A stretch of 64,000 bases of DNA from Argyresthia goedartella (GCA_949825045.1 OX463815.1:34835356-34899355); one strand, 5' to 3'. Counted from the stretch's first letter, positions 42,866 to 53,655 are shown. A program made the numbers and translations. The notes: generated by a model from the letters alone, not told the origin.

Positions 42866-45688
42866 TCATCTCGTAGTGTGGAGCTGCACCCAACGACTCA
42901 ACATTGGGGAGTCCCACCGGTCTATAAATACGCTCAGGATTCTGTTGGTGCTGCCGCGGAGGCGAGCCAGCATGGATGCGCTTCGTTTTCTCATTATAGC
43001 GTAAAAGTCATCCGTACGCGCCTCCGCAAACATGCCAGAGGCACTGCAGAACCGCGGCAGCCGCAGCAGAACCCTGAAAGCGTTATTATACTGGACCCGC
43101 AGGTCGCTATATGCCCGCTGCTTAAAGTCAACCCAAAGGCTGCAGGTGTAAAATGACTGACAGTATGCTTTAAAAAGCGTGATTTTAACTGCTTTCGTAC
43201 ACCTAGCGAACCTTCGGGCCAGCATATTACAGCGGACAGCCAGCGACCTGCGTTCCCTCTCAATGTCCATATTATCTTTAAGATCATCAGTGACCCAGTG
43301 GCCCAGGTATTTGAACTTCTGTACCCTACATAGAGGAGTGCCACAGAGTGAGACTTCAGGCAGATTATGGTAGGTTTTAGAGCCTGATTTAAAAACCATA
43401 AGCTCACTCTTCTTTGCATTATACCTGAGCCCATGGGCCACCGCATAGGACTCACACATTGCCAGGAGCTTCCTAAGAGCACTAACCGACGGGCTCAGCA
43501 GCACCATGTCATCGGCATAACTGATGTTGTTCATACAAACACCATCAATATGACAACCAACATTGGCGCCGCTGAGCTCACCGATCAGTCGGTTCATATA
43601 TAGGTTGAAGAGCCGCGGTGAGCTCAACCCCCCCTGCCTCACCCCGCATTCCAGCCCATACTCTTCCGAGTAAGCGCTAGCCCATCGTACGCTGTTCCTC
43701 TGATGATCATACCAGTACCTAAATAATGATACAATGTCAGACGGCACCGTTGTATCCTCACGCAGCTTACCCCATATTACGTCATACGACACAAGATCGA
43801 ACGCCTTTGACAGATCCAAAAAGCAGGCGAACACCGGCGTTTTCCTAATGGTATAGTACTGGACAGTTTGCTTGAGGCACAGTATGGCGCTCTCCGTCGA
43901 CAGTCCCGGCCTAAAGCCGAATTGAGCGTCGTGGAGTTGTACATGTTCAGCCAACTGCTTGTCAAGCAAACTGTCCAATACCTTTGCAACAACTGTAGCC
44001 AGGGATATAGGCCTGTAATTGGACACGTCAGAGGCGTCCCCAGTCTTACTCTTTATGATAGGTACGACAACAGTATGCATCAAGGCCTGTGGCAGATAAC
44101 TATGACTAACACATAAGTTAAAAAATAAGGAGAGGACTCTTGGTAAGTGGGGTCCCGCCAGCTTAAGGTGCTCGATGCTGAGACCATCATGACCCGGAGA
44201 CTTACCTCTTACCATGCCTCTAATGATGGCTTCCACTTGTTTAGCGTTAAACATGGTGGGTGTCCCCCCGCCACTGGTCTCAGCCTCGGTCACGCGTTGC
44301 TCGCGTGGCAACAGTGATTTCACAGTAAAGTGCTGTCGAAACAAGTTCGCTATGGCAGTAGGCTCATTCAATCCAGCCACGCTCACGGGCAGACCCGTCT
44401 TTGCATTTAGTTTATTGGTCGACTTCCAAAACTTTCCAAACAATTTTTCTGAGTGTGTTTTTGCAAGCATATCCATCTTAATTTGTTGCTCATAATTTAA
44501 ACAGAACTTTAATTTAGCTTTAAAATGTTTTCTGGACTCACACATTTGACGAAAAACACTCCCAGATGTAGTTTTACCACACAATAACCACATCTGATAG
44601 CATAGCCGGGCCTCCCCGTGTGCGTCACTGACATGTTTATTCCAGCCTGTTATATACCTATGACTCCTCACCATATCCCTACCTATGTACGTACATTTCG
44701 CACCCTCTCTGAGAATATTTATCACACTATTATACATATTATTCAACAATGTACAATGATAAGTATTGTGACACAATTTAACAGAACATTCAGTGCATTC
44801 TGGGGGGAAATCGATTACCTTTAGCATGTCGTTACAATATTCATAATATTTCGCAATTTGATTCTTATCTCTTTCTCCCCATCTCACTTTATCGCAGTAC
44901 ACATAGGAAGTAGTTAATTTTTGATTTATCACAGTGATATCACATTCAAAAACAATAGGATAGTGATCAGATAGGTATACCCCATACAACACTGACGCAT
45001 TTATAAACAACCTTTTCGCCGCAGTCGTCACTATGCAATGGTCTAACCAACGTCGGGAGCCGCTGGCTTGGCAAACAAATGTGTGCGTATCACTAGGTAG
45101 GAGTTCACCGTCAATACACGACCATGTTTGCTCGGCGCATGTACTCAGCAACTCTCTGTGGAAACGTTCTCCCGGGTGCGCGTTAAAGTCCCCTAATATA
45201 ATGACTGATTCCACGCCTTCAGAATCAATTATTGCAGTTATTTCACTAACACAATGACTAAACTCTATTAAACTGTCACTTTTATTGTTATCAAATGGCA
45301 TGTAAACGGAGAATATTAAAAATGAACGGTTATTATTCAATATTTTTATAGCCACTATGCGATCACTGTTACAGGAAATAACCGACACTGTTTGGAAAGC
45401 GGTTTTCCTCCACAACAGGGCCACCCCGCCGTATGGTCGTCCACGAATGATTCCAACAGACGTATCGATGGCTGACTTGCCCGTGTATGCAAAGTCCTCA
45501 TGCAAACTTCCAAGATTGGGTAACTCATGTGGCCATAACCATGTCTCTTGAAGGGCAATGACATCGGCAGTTTTGCATAGTCTTCGCACACACTCTGTCG
45601 ATCTGATCACACCTTTACAATTAAAGGTTGAGAGTATGACGTTCCTATCGTGTTTTAAACATATAAAATCTTCTGAAGAAGATGCCAT
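42866..45688 (-). CDS. LINE ORF2: AP endonuclease and reverse transcriptase
   Basis: The open frame starts upstream at 45712 but the first ATG is at 45686-45688 (MASSSEDFICLKHDR). Endonuclease: ILSTFNCKGV, VIALQETWLW, VIILGDFNAHPGERF, and LSDHYPIVFE. RT: GKSPGHDGLSIEHLKLAG, NYRPISLATVVAKVLDSLL, AQFGFRPGLSTESAI, ACFLDLSKAFDLV, GVRQGGLSSPRLFNLYMN, and ISYADDMVLLSP. Thumb: VQKFKYLGHWVTDDLKDN. The C-terminus has YNNAFRVLLRLPRFCSASGM. Length about 940 residues, all key motifs present, no stops. The ATG overlaps the end of ORF1 by 44 nt. It would nick target DNA and prime cDNA there. Clade between L2/CR1 and I; not settled. Confidence 0.93.
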   Translation of the reverse strand: MASSSEDFICLKHDRNVILSTFNCKGVIRSTECVRRLCKTADVIALQETWLWPHELPNLGSLHEDFAYTGKSAIDTSVGIIRGRPYGGVALLWRKTAFQTVSVISCNSDRIVAIKILNNNRSFLIFSVYMPFDNNKSDSLIEFSHCVSEITAIIDSEGVESVIILGDFNAHPGERFHRELLSTCAEQTWSCIDGELLPSDTHTFVCQASGSRRWLDHCIVTTAAKRLFINASVLYGVYLSDHYPIVFECDITVINQKLTTSYVYCDKVRWGERDKNQIAKYYEYCNDMLKVIDFPPECTECSVKLCHNTYHCTLLNNMYNSVINILREGAKCTYIGRDMVRSHRYITGWNKHVSDAHGEARLCYQMWLLCGKTTSGSVFRQMCESRKHFKAKLKFCLNYEQQIKMDMLAKTHSEKLFGKFWKSTNKLNAKTGLPVSVAGLNEPTAIANLFRQHFTVKSLLPREQRVTEAETSGGGTPTMFNAKQVEAIIRGMVRGKSPGHDGLSIEHLKLAGPHLPRVLSLFFNLCVSHSYLPQALMHTVVVPIIKSKTGDASDVSNYRPISLATVVAKVLDSLLDKQLAEHVQLHDAQFGFRPGLSTESAILCLKQTVQYYTIRKTPVFACFLDLSKAFDLVSYDVIWGKLREDTTVPSDIVSLFRYWYDHQRNSVRWASAYSEEYGLECGVRQGGLSSPRLFNLYMNRLIGELSGANVGCHIDGVCMNNISYADDMVLLSPSVSALRKLLAMCESYAVAHGLRYNAKKSELMVFKSGSKTYHNLPEVSLCGTPLCRVQKFKYLGHWVTDDLKDNMDIERERRSLAVRCNMLARRFARCTKAVKITLFKAYCQSFYTCSLWVDFKQRAYSDLRVQYNNAFRVLLRLPRFCSASGMFAEARTDDFYAIMRKRSASMLARLRGSTNRILSVFIDRWDSPMLSRWVQLHTTR

Positions 45689-46895
45689 CTGGCCATAATT
45701 TATTATTATCAAAAAGCGCTAACTTCTGCCTCGGCACCTGTATTTTATATGAATCAGAACTATTTGGCGTTTTCATGTGTATTTTCTGTGGATGAACTGT
45801 TATTTTAGTAATATTCATGATATAGTCCGCAACGGCTTCCGGCGTAGACTCTTTTGATACGTTGTAGATAAAAAGAGGAACTGTCACATCCGCTGCTTTA
45901 AATTTACACGTCGGGCTCACAAGAGCTGTACCTCTTCTGCCAGAAAACCCCATTTTCTTCTGCTTTCTCTCAACTTTTACCCATCCCTCATCGCTTTCCT
46001 TTTTGTCACACGGCGTGGACACAATATTCGCGTAAGATCGGGTCATTGAGGTATGGTCCGGTACCGCGTCAGCCATAGTCGCATGCTTGTCTAGCGTCCT
46101 ATTTGATAAAAGCGAGACATTAGAACCGGGTACTTGTGAATCATTCATTTTGTGATCACAGCTGGTTGCCTCAGCTGATTTTAAGAGCGAGATGGGAATA
46201 TCAGCTTCAGTGTGTACGCAAGAGCGCGATACGCAGTGGTTAGACTCGGCCTCGGAAGAATTCACCCTTACTGACACCTCACCGCCGCCGCCACCCTTTG
46301 CACAAGCAGGCGTCTCTTTTTCAAATAGTAACAGACCCGTCGGTCCGCTATTGAAGTTAAAGCTATCTTGCAAGCAATATCCGCCTCTCTTCGTATTGAT
46401 ATTAGTTCCATAATCCTTATTCTGAACAGACTTGAGTTTCTCAATTTCAATTTTCAACAGGTCTATCTGGTCAACGGTTGCAAATTGTTTTTCCTGCGAG
46501 AAACTTTCCTGGATGTTTCTCAATTCACTTTGAATTACAATTATGTCTTTTAGAAGCCTCGACACATCGATGTGGTCAAAGGTGACCGGCGGTAATTTTT
46601 GAAGCTGCTTTGCCACGAAGATAGGCAGAAGTTCAGGATCTGATTCCTTGATTAGACATATAATGTCATCCATGTCACGATTAGACTTGCCTTCCTTTCT
46701 TCTTGATGTCTTTTTCTTTGACGCTGAGTCAAAAAGAAGTGCTTTTGCGGTGACAATTTCCTCCGCTGTGAAAGCCGATGTACACAGACGAACAAGGCTT
46801 TCCTCGTCCATAACATCACACTTATTTTGCACGAATGCGAGAACTTCGTTAATGACGATATTACATTTGTCACATTTAAGTACGTTGGAAGACAT
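45645..46895 (-). CDS. LINE ORF1: RNA-binding/chaperone type
   Basis: The frame is open from 46991, but the first ATG is at 46893-46895 (MSSNVLKCDKCN). It has an N-terminal Cys pair region (CDKC, then NKCDVMDEESLVRLCTSAFT), followed by a predicted coiled coil (LKDIIVIQSELRNIQESFSQ, then IDLLKIEIEKLKSVQ). A Ser-rich middle leads to a C-terminal domain: EGWVKVERKQKKMGFSGRRG, then VTVPLFIYNVSKESTPEAV and IQVPRQKLALFDNNKLWPDG. That last block, an RRM-like fold ending in WPDGIFFRRF, is common to moth LINE ORF1s and is seen decayed at 5010-5560. About 416 residues. Confidence 0.88.
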   Translation of the reverse strand: MSSNVLKCDKCNIVINEVLAFVQNKCDVMDEESLVRLCTSAFTAEEIVTAKALLFDSASKKKTSRRKEGKSNRDMDDIICLIKESDPELLPIFVAKQLQKLPPVTFDHIDVSRLLKDIIVIQSELRNIQESFSQEKQFATVDQIDLLKIEIEKLKSVQNKDYGTNINTKRGGYCLQDSFNFNSGPTGLLLFEKETPACAKGGGGGEVSVRVNSSEAESNHCVSRSCVHTEADIPISLLKSAEATSCDHKMNDSQVPGSNVSLLSNRTLDKHATMADAVPDHTSMTRSYANIVSTPCDKKESDEGWVKVERKQKKMGFSGRRGTALVSPTCKFKAADVTVPLFIYNVSKESTPEAVADYIMNITKITVHPQKIHMKTPNSSDSYKIQVPRQKLALFDNNKLWPDGIFFRRFYMFKTR

Positions 46896-47037
46896 GTTTA
46901 CTTCCGTAGCCGCTGATGCCAGCGTCACACACGAGACAACACGACCGCGCAGTACCGTGCGCACGAGCTGACTGACTGCTTTAGGAACCAAGTATTTTCT
47001 TTGGACCTGAACAACTGCCTCCCTATCCAGTTATTCA

Positions 47038-47215
47038 ATACTCCATTGAGAGTGACAGGCAAGAGGCTAGCCCATCGCCGCAGCATGAATGTTGCAGTGA
47101 TTTTCCATCACCGCTAGAACGTCCGTACAATGTAGTTCCGATAAATTACTTATCTCATTGCTACATGTATAGGTACAGCACCGAGATTCAAAACTGGATG
47201 TCCCGCGTGAGAAGC
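47038..47215 (-). mobile_element. SINE family C, copy
   Basis: CAAGAGGCTAGCCCATCGCC, ATTTTCCATCACCGCTAGAA and CGTCCGTACAATGTAG match the family in reverse orientation. Confidence 0.7.
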
Positions 47216-47688
47216 AACTGTAAAACCGACTAGACACGGAGCAGATACATTATATATTTAAGCATCAAATACAACATCCGAAACGAAACCCGACCAAAAT
47301 TCTTAACTTTTGCGAATGTACCTTTGCATGCACGCTCCATCGGATATTTACAGCCGCTCCGGTCCGGACCCAAATTGAATGGAGCCGTTTTTAGGTGATT
47401 GGAATTCGGTCCGACACAAGCCTGGATGCACTACCTACAATACAAAGTTTGAGGGCCACTCAGAGTCTAGCAGTCACTGTCTCCTGCTCGTTAGTAAAAC
47501 GTTATAAGCGGCAGTTTATTTGAGTAGGGTCTGTGCATTCAGCTAATGGAGTCTAATGTAGAGTCCTAATGTATGATATGACGTCAGAGATTTATGAAGC
47601 TCTGGTCATGGCTGGCTGATCGCAAACAGTTTGGAATTTGTAAAATATAAACATTTACATATAGGCACATTCATTGTTTCTGGCCCGA
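47216..47688. other. No recognisable feature
   Basis: No repeats or genes seen. Confidence 0.5.
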
Positions 47689-47842
47689 CACTAGGATACC
47701 AAATGTCGCGGGAACCAGAAACAGCGACGTCACACACATATAAACATCCAAAACCTGGCTTTTTTTACCCCCAGCCGGGGATCGAACCCGGGGCCTCTCG
47801 CATGGTAGGCAGAGCCACGACCGTTACGCCACAGCGGTCATC
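47689..47842 (-). mobile_element. SINE family B, copy 1
   Basis: Minus strand: tRNA-like head GACCGCTGTGGCGTAACGG, B box GGGTTCGATCCCCGG, then CATATAAACATCC (plus) and CTAGTGTCGGGCCAGAAAC in the tail. Copies at 48895, 50505 and 59372. Confidence 0.85.
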
Positions 47843-48689
47843 GACAGTCGAAAAGTACTTAATAGTGAATTTAAATAATTGACGTAGGCGTGTAAAGGCA
47901 GCTTCAAACTCATACTGGAATTTCTCTCTTAGTGATTTTGGTGACGTCACTAGGCTGCAATCCAGATTTAATTTAGAATATACTTAAGTCGGCGTAGGAG
48001 AAATATTAAAGTGCCATTCACATCACACCCTTCGCACCATTTTTACCAGTTTAAAAGCAACATCGATAAATATCATCTGTTGAAAAATAGTTCAAGCAAG
48101 CGATAATGTTTCCAATAAATTTTAATATTACGAGGAACGCTCCCGTTTGCCGCCAGTGTAAAAAATGGTAATAACGTAAATAGCTAGCTAGTAATAAGGG
48201 GCTATAGCGCCCTTCACAGCTGTGCCTTTCGCAAGGGCTCTGTACAGTTTACGACGAGGAAAAGGTGTTCTTGGCACATGCAGCTTGTCTGTAGAATTCT
48301 GATGGCGTCTCAACTTAACTAACTTAGCTAAAACAAAAAACTTATTTGAAAATAGAACATACCGTAGCCACACAATGAAAATAGCAAGCCGTCAAAAGCT
48401 TTCAGTTATGTTCGTTCGTTATATAGTTAGATTGGATTGTCGACCACAGCAGCGTTTAGGTTCGAGTTTCTGACTTCCAAGCGAGAATTCCCATAATAAT
48501 AAGAGAGAACTTCCAATAAGACTATCAAGTATAAATTTTAAAAATAAACTAAACTAATCCGTTAATTTTGGAAGACTGCGTCATGTATTCAAACATAAGA
48601 TGGCGAACACTAGTGTTGTATAAGGCAGAAGCCCTTGCAAACCTCAAACTCTAAATTCAACTAGAATTCATTAAAATATCAAAGTGATT
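47843..48689. other. No recognisable feature
   Basis: No gene or repeat identified. Confidence 0.5.
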
Positions 48690-48835
48690 TGGGGAGGGAA
48701 ATTGGTTGAACCAACTTTAACCATCGCTCAAACACTGGGAGTTGGGTAAAATAATAATTATAATAATAATAATAATAATAAATAGTCACAATAGAGGACC
48801 GGTCACCCACCTGTGTACATCGGGAGGCCTCCATC
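48690..48835 (-). mobile_element. SINE family D, copy 2, with (AAT)n
   Basis: Minus strand CACAGGTGGGTGACCGGTCC, TCTATTGTGACTA, then an ATT microsatellite (48753-48781), then ACTCCCAGTGTTTGAGCGAT. Collinear with 8765-8890 apart from the microsatellite. Confidence 0.65.
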
Positions 48836-48894
48836 ATTTTCTATGGATCTAAGAGAGAATTGCCTTTGACTAAGAAATCATTTCCTAAGCTAGG

Positions 48895-49040
48895 GTCTCG
48901 GGTTCGAATCGTGGCTGGGGACGAAGAAAAAACAAAAATCCCCAAGTCTTGGATGTTTATATGTGTGTGTCGTCGCTGTTTCTGGTTCCCACGACACTGG
49001 GTATCCTAGTGTGGGTCCTGTATATAAGCCACGGTCAAGA
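48895..49040 (+). mobile_element. SINE family B, copy 2, head truncated
   Basis: Starts at the B box GGGTTCGAATCGTGGC, then CTTGGATGTTTATATGTGTG, then GGTATCCTAGTGTGGGTCC. The A-box part is missing or decayed. Confidence 0.75.
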
Positions 49041-49221
49041 TAATTATTCGGTTATTATGCATACTAACTAAAACTAACTAATAATTAATACATACCAATA
49101 TTACGTTAAAGTAAATCATACAGCAAGATTTATCTTATTAACTGGTTAGTATATATAATCATCACACGTCCGTGGTGAATATGATTAAAACTGACTTGCA
49201 CAGCTTATATCAGAGAAAAAC

Positions 49222-49303
49222 ACTGCGGTAGCTTAGGTGAAGGGTAAAGGGGGTGAGCAAAGCGAAGCCCCTTTATCCTTCGTGTTAGGTTGAACATGTA
49301 AGA
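49222..49303 (+). repeat. Hairpin repeat family H2, copy C
   Basis: GCGGTAGCTTAGGTGAAG flank, stem GAAGGGTAAAGGGG pairing with CCCCTTTATCCTTC, loop GTGAGCAAAGCGAAG, right flank CTTCGTGTTAGGTTGAACAT. Homology to copy B continues for about 30 bp to the right. Confidence 0.88.
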
Positions 49304-49439
49304 AAAATAAAAAATACTTAAAACATAAAACATTTATCTCCTATCTAATAAACATTCTGTGCAATACTGTGCATTATAGACAGACAATATTAAGAATTTA
49401 ACTATTTATTATATTTTATCTTTAATAAACAGTCTCTCG

Positions 49440-50335
49440 GTATACTATAGGGAAAACCACCTGCAACCAAACCCAGCAATTCCACCTCAACAACCGCAAG
49501 GCAGCAGAGAAGCTGAACATCACTAGGCAGGGCAAGCAGCTAGAACATACTTCAACCCCGGTGTATCTGGGAATAACGCTTGATCGCACTCTGTCGCTCA
49601 AAAGTCACTGCCAAAAGAGCAAGCTGAAAGTCTTCGCGAGGAACATCCTGTTGCGACGCATTACTGGCCCAACGTGGGGCGCCCACCCGCACACACTGAG
49701 AACCACTGCCTTGGCTCTCTGCTGCGTATGCTGCCCCAGTGTGGAACAACTCCCCACACTCCAAGGAGGTGGGCGTGGCGCTCAACCAGACTTGAACCAC
49801 GGGTTGTCTCAAGCCAACCTACAGGGATATGCTGCACCACCTGGCTGGCATAGAACCGCCTTCTGTTCGCCGTAGGGTTGCCTCCATGTTCGAGAGGGGG
49901 AAACAATGCAATGACTCTCGTCACCCTCTGTTTGGTCAAGAGCCAGCGAAACCTCTTCTTAAATCCAGAAGAAGCTTTCTGGCCATAACAGACTCGCTCG
50001 CTGAGATGCCTGCCTCCGCAAGGCTTAGGTTTTGGGAGCAATCCACACAAAGCCACATAAGCCCTGATTGGGAAAAACCTGAGGGGCAACTCCCTCCGGG
50101 CCAAAACCTGGGCCGTTAGCTGTGGAAAAACTTGAACCGGCTGAGATCACGCATTGGGCGCACCAGAGCCAACTTGCAGCACTGAGGCATCCTGCCTGAG
50201 GACGCAAGCACAAGCTGCCGTTACGGTACCCCCTAAACTTACGGCCTCCTTTAAAATGCGGTGCGAATTCGGTGTGTGCCACAATGTATATTGTACAGAA
50301 ATAAACTAAACTGATATTGAAACTGAACTGAAACA
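49440..50335 (+). pseudogene. LINE fragment: RT thumb and C-terminus with 3' tail
   Basis: QQFHLNNRKAAEKLNITRQG, STPVYLGITLDRTLSLKSHC, NILLRRITGPTWGAHPHTLR and TTALALCCV mark the thumb of a LINE RT. Frames then shift, giving HLAGIEPPSVRRRVAS in another frame. The tail has CAGAAATAAACTAAACTGAT, then a TGAAACTGAA repeat. 5' truncated; no RT core. Confidence 0.75.
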
Positions 50336-50369
50336 AGACGGTTAAAACAATAATATAGCGTCGACACTT

Positions 50370-50760
50370 TTTCCAAAAGGGGTGGCAGAGGCATATATGA
50401 CCATATTTAGCTGGTTATTCAATATTCTGCGTCACAGAGGGCTAGTCCATCGAAGCAGCAATATACATTAAACAAACATGTATATTAAGGCACATACAAC
50501 ACAAGTTGCTTCAGACCCCAAACTAGGATACCAGAAACAGACAGGTTGTGGAAATCAGAAACAGTAATATCATACACATATAAACATCGAAGACCTGGGG
50601 ATTTTTTTCCCCAGCCGAGGATCGAACTCGGGACCTCTCACATGGCAGGCAGAGCCTCAACCGCAGCGCCACAGAGGTCTTCAGCTATGGAGATATCAAG
50701 GTTTCCTAACGATGTTTTCCATCACCGTAAGAACTCCCGCATAATGTACTTAAGATAAAA
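50370..50760 (-). mobile_element. SINE family C copy split by another SINE
   Basis: CTGGTTATTCAATATTCTGC and GAGGGCTAGTCCATCG on the left, and GATGTTTTCCATCACCGTAA on the right, are two halves of one family C copy; the family B SINE lies between. Confidence 0.6.
50505..50692 (-). mobile_element. SINE family B, copy 3
   Basis: Minus strand: GACCTCTGTGGCGCTGCGGT head, B box GAGTTCGATCCTCGG, CATATAAACATCGA (plus), and CCTAGTTTGGGGTC end. Confidence 0.82.
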
Positions 50761-52078
50761 AACTATAACTATTATTACAAGACGGTTAGATACTCTTGGC
50801 TCTCTGTTAGATAATTAAAATTTAAAAGCTACTTTGTCTCACTCAGTGAGTAAAATGCTACTTTGCACACTGTGACTCGCAGCAAAAGCCTCTTGTTCGA
50901 GCAGCTGAGTTGAAATAGTACATTTCCCAAGAGTTCGCAAAAATTTACGCGAGGGTCATAGCGAGCTTCGTAAAAAGCCTTTTCGAACGAGTTTAGGAAT
51001 AGAATTTTCCGCCTGAGAACCCAAAATCAAACGGCGAAGGTGCTATTTTTAGCTCAGAAGTCGGAAATAAGTATTTTTCATCTCTCCTGTTCGGAAATCC
51101 CTAGGCTGGAAAGATTTTATTTTTTATATTTTACGATTGGCCACGGAGTCGGACTCGTTGATAGTTCTCTCTCTATTCTAGGTTATAGAACGTATTGAAT
51201 CTCTTTGCAAAAACCTTGGCAACCTATAGTAATTGTTATAACTTAATTATAACCACCATGTCGGTATCCCAGTGCTGGTTCAGCTCATGGTTTGTAATAC
51301 TTCCATAAATATTCATCCCTTCCTTCAACTGACATTGTAAGTTCTGAATTTCTTTAATGTACTATTCTATTTCTGAATACCTTATAATTAAATAGGTCTA
51401 ATCGCACGTTTTGTTCCAAATTCACCGTTTGCTAGCAAAGTTAATTGTAGGTTAAAGGGCTTCTTTGAATTACTGAGTTGTGTCAGGTATTTCCATAGAA
51501 ATCGATATGCGTCTGGGTGCCTCTTTGTCATTATCTGCTCTATCTATCTAATTTCTAAAACATAATTTTGTTTACAGATACCGAATAAGGTACATTCAAA
51601 GATAAATAATACTATGACAAAAACAAAAAATTATACAAAGCATACAATGTTACTACAAAAATGCGGGTAAACATTTAACAACATTATCAGCGAAAGGAAA
51701 TACTATTCTGATTTAAAATGTGTCAATACGTTTTAGCAAAATCATACAAAAAACCTGTCTACTTAGCAATAATTAGAAAACCATTTATCAAAAACTTCAA
51801 ACGGCAGAACGTTAAGCTTGCGTGCTCAGTAATTACTCGGAAAGATATTTAGAAACATGATTTATTTTAAAGCACATATTACAAGCAAGTATGTTATCGG
51901 ATGATTTATATTGGTACCGGTATTTAAAACGGTAATTATACATTTTACCGTTACGACTATCTTGTAAGCGGAAGAAAAATGTTTGTAGTTTTGTAAGTAT
52001 GCATTATGCTAAGCAGAAGCTTCTGTGTTTTGTATTAATATAATTTAAATAATAAGAGATAAGGAAGAGACGAATAAG
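50761..52078. other. No gene recognised
   Basis: AT-rich; nothing could be named. Confidence 0.5.
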
Positions 52079-52245
52079 CGTCCGTGGCCTAGCGGTATTC
52101 GCACATGGGAAACGATCGGTCGGGTAGCAACATCTGGCCGAGAAAGGCACTAGATGGGTGACCGTTCTATGTGGCGTTTGTTTCGGACGCTTCCGTTTTT
52201 CGAATCACACGTTAAGCTGTGGGTCCCGACTGCGTAAAGCCGCAT
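52079..52245 (+). mobile_element. 5S rRNA-derived SINE
   Basis: CGTCCGTGGCCTAGCGG leads to GGTAGCAACATCTGGCC, then AGATGGGTGACCGTTC. AGCAACATC and ATGGGTGACCG are the internal control region of 5S rRNA in the right order and spacing. The body CACGTTAAGCTGTGGGTCCC follows. It lacks the 5S start and end, so it is not a 5S gene. Confidence 0.72.
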
Positions 52246-52784
52246 TATGTGTATGATCAGCCTTGTACGTGCTAAAGCCGTAAATTTCGTGCCTCCCTTC
52301 TTTGGAATTTCGGGAATTTAACGTGAACAAAATATGTAAAAGAAAAAAACAAAGAAAGAAGTTTATTTGTAACAGGAAGCAAATATAGCAGTCAATATTG
52401 AACAACTAGGTACTTAAGAATATTTCCTTTCACAAGCCGGCCTCAACTCAGCATATACGCTGAATGCGAACAATCAGCTCTGGACTTCCGTTGTGACCGA
52501 TGGGTGACAATAAGCACAACAATGTGCACTTTTGTGTAACATTTATAAACAGTAGGCAAACAGAAGGAAAAGAAAATTAAAAAAAGAAAATATACATGAA
52601 TATTCAAACTTTTTTATAGGCAAGGTTTATTAAAGGTCTAAAATAAATATGTATAAATATAAAATAGTATGATCTAGCGTCCGGAGGTCAGATCTGTCGG
52701 CGCTTCGCCGAGTCACAAACTTATAATCTAAAGAAACCTTGGGTGTGTGTAAATAGAGCTTTCGTCGATTTTGCAATTTTATAA
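52246..52784. other. No gene; likely LINE 3' UTR on the right side
   Basis: The last 100 bp may be the 3' UTR of the minus-strand LINE fragment next door; otherwise nothing seen. Confidence 0.4.
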
Positions 52785-53655
52785 TTATAAATATTTATAA
52801 AAGTATGGGGTCACGTGACACCTTAACGGAATGTCAAAATTGAAACGCGTGCAAGCATTCTGTATGCATTTTACTAACTTTTTAGTTGTTGCTAAAAGTC
52901 GCGGTCTAATAGCTGTATCCATGTACTTCAGTTTAGACAGAACTAGTGACTCAGTCAATTGTATTCGCAATGTTAACCCCAAATACGGCCACATCTTAAA
53001 CAGAATCTTCAACCTATAAAAACAATCTTGCACAAAACGGCTCACATGCTTTTCAAAACGTAAGTCACTGTCCATGATAAGTCCTTGGTTTCTAGCCTCG
53101 TGCACTCTTTCAATAGACTCTCCCATGATCTCAACACATTGGGTTTATATTATCTAGTTGGTAATTGCTATTGAAGATTAGGTACTTAGATTCTATTGGG
53201 TTCAATCGAAGGAAATTACTAGAGCACCAATTAGATATTCTGCCAAGATCTTCATTAAGTTTTATATTGCGTCAGTAATATCATGTGGCTTGCTCGATAT
53301 ATATACAAGGATGTCATCTGCACATATGTACAACTTAAAGTGTCTGATATGCTCAGTAACATCCGCTGAGTATATAATAAATAAAATTGGCCCCAGAATG
53401 CATCCTTGGGGAACACCCCTATTTACCTGAATTTTGTCAGACACGACTTGCGATCCAACACTGTCACGTAACTTAACACATTGGGAGCGATTTTTGTCGC
53501 AACTATCAAACCAATTAATAGCATCGTGAAAAACCCATGATACAATATCTTTGACAAAGGAAGGTTTATATTTAAGCAATCGAAGACCGTTGAAAATTCA
53601 AGCCAGACCAAAAGCGTGCACATACCTTTGTCCTGTGTTGCTCTACCCGACAAAG
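52785..53655 (-). pseudogene. LINE RT fragment, decayed
   Basis: Minus strand: LLVWLEFSTVFDCLNINLP, then NRGVPQGCILGPILFIIYSA, LYICADDILVYIS (catalytic ADD retained), and the thumb NQGLIMDSDLRFEKHV. Three frames are needed to read it. It starts near 53655 without a preceding endonuclease. Confidence 0.8.

Larger units (their letters stand above)
42741..46976 (-). mobile_element. Near full-length LINE with intact ORF1 and ORF2
   Basis: 3' end at 42741-42755 is a TTGAA repeat after AATAAATG (minus strand). ORF2 and ORF1 are both open. A GC-rich 5' leader extends to about 46976, starting near GCAGTCAGTCAGCTCGTGCG. Total about 4.2 kb. No target duplication was proven. Confidence 0.88.

Noticed and set aside
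52079..52200. A 5S rRNA gene
   Set aside because: Only the internal control region matches; the 5' and 3' stems are absent.
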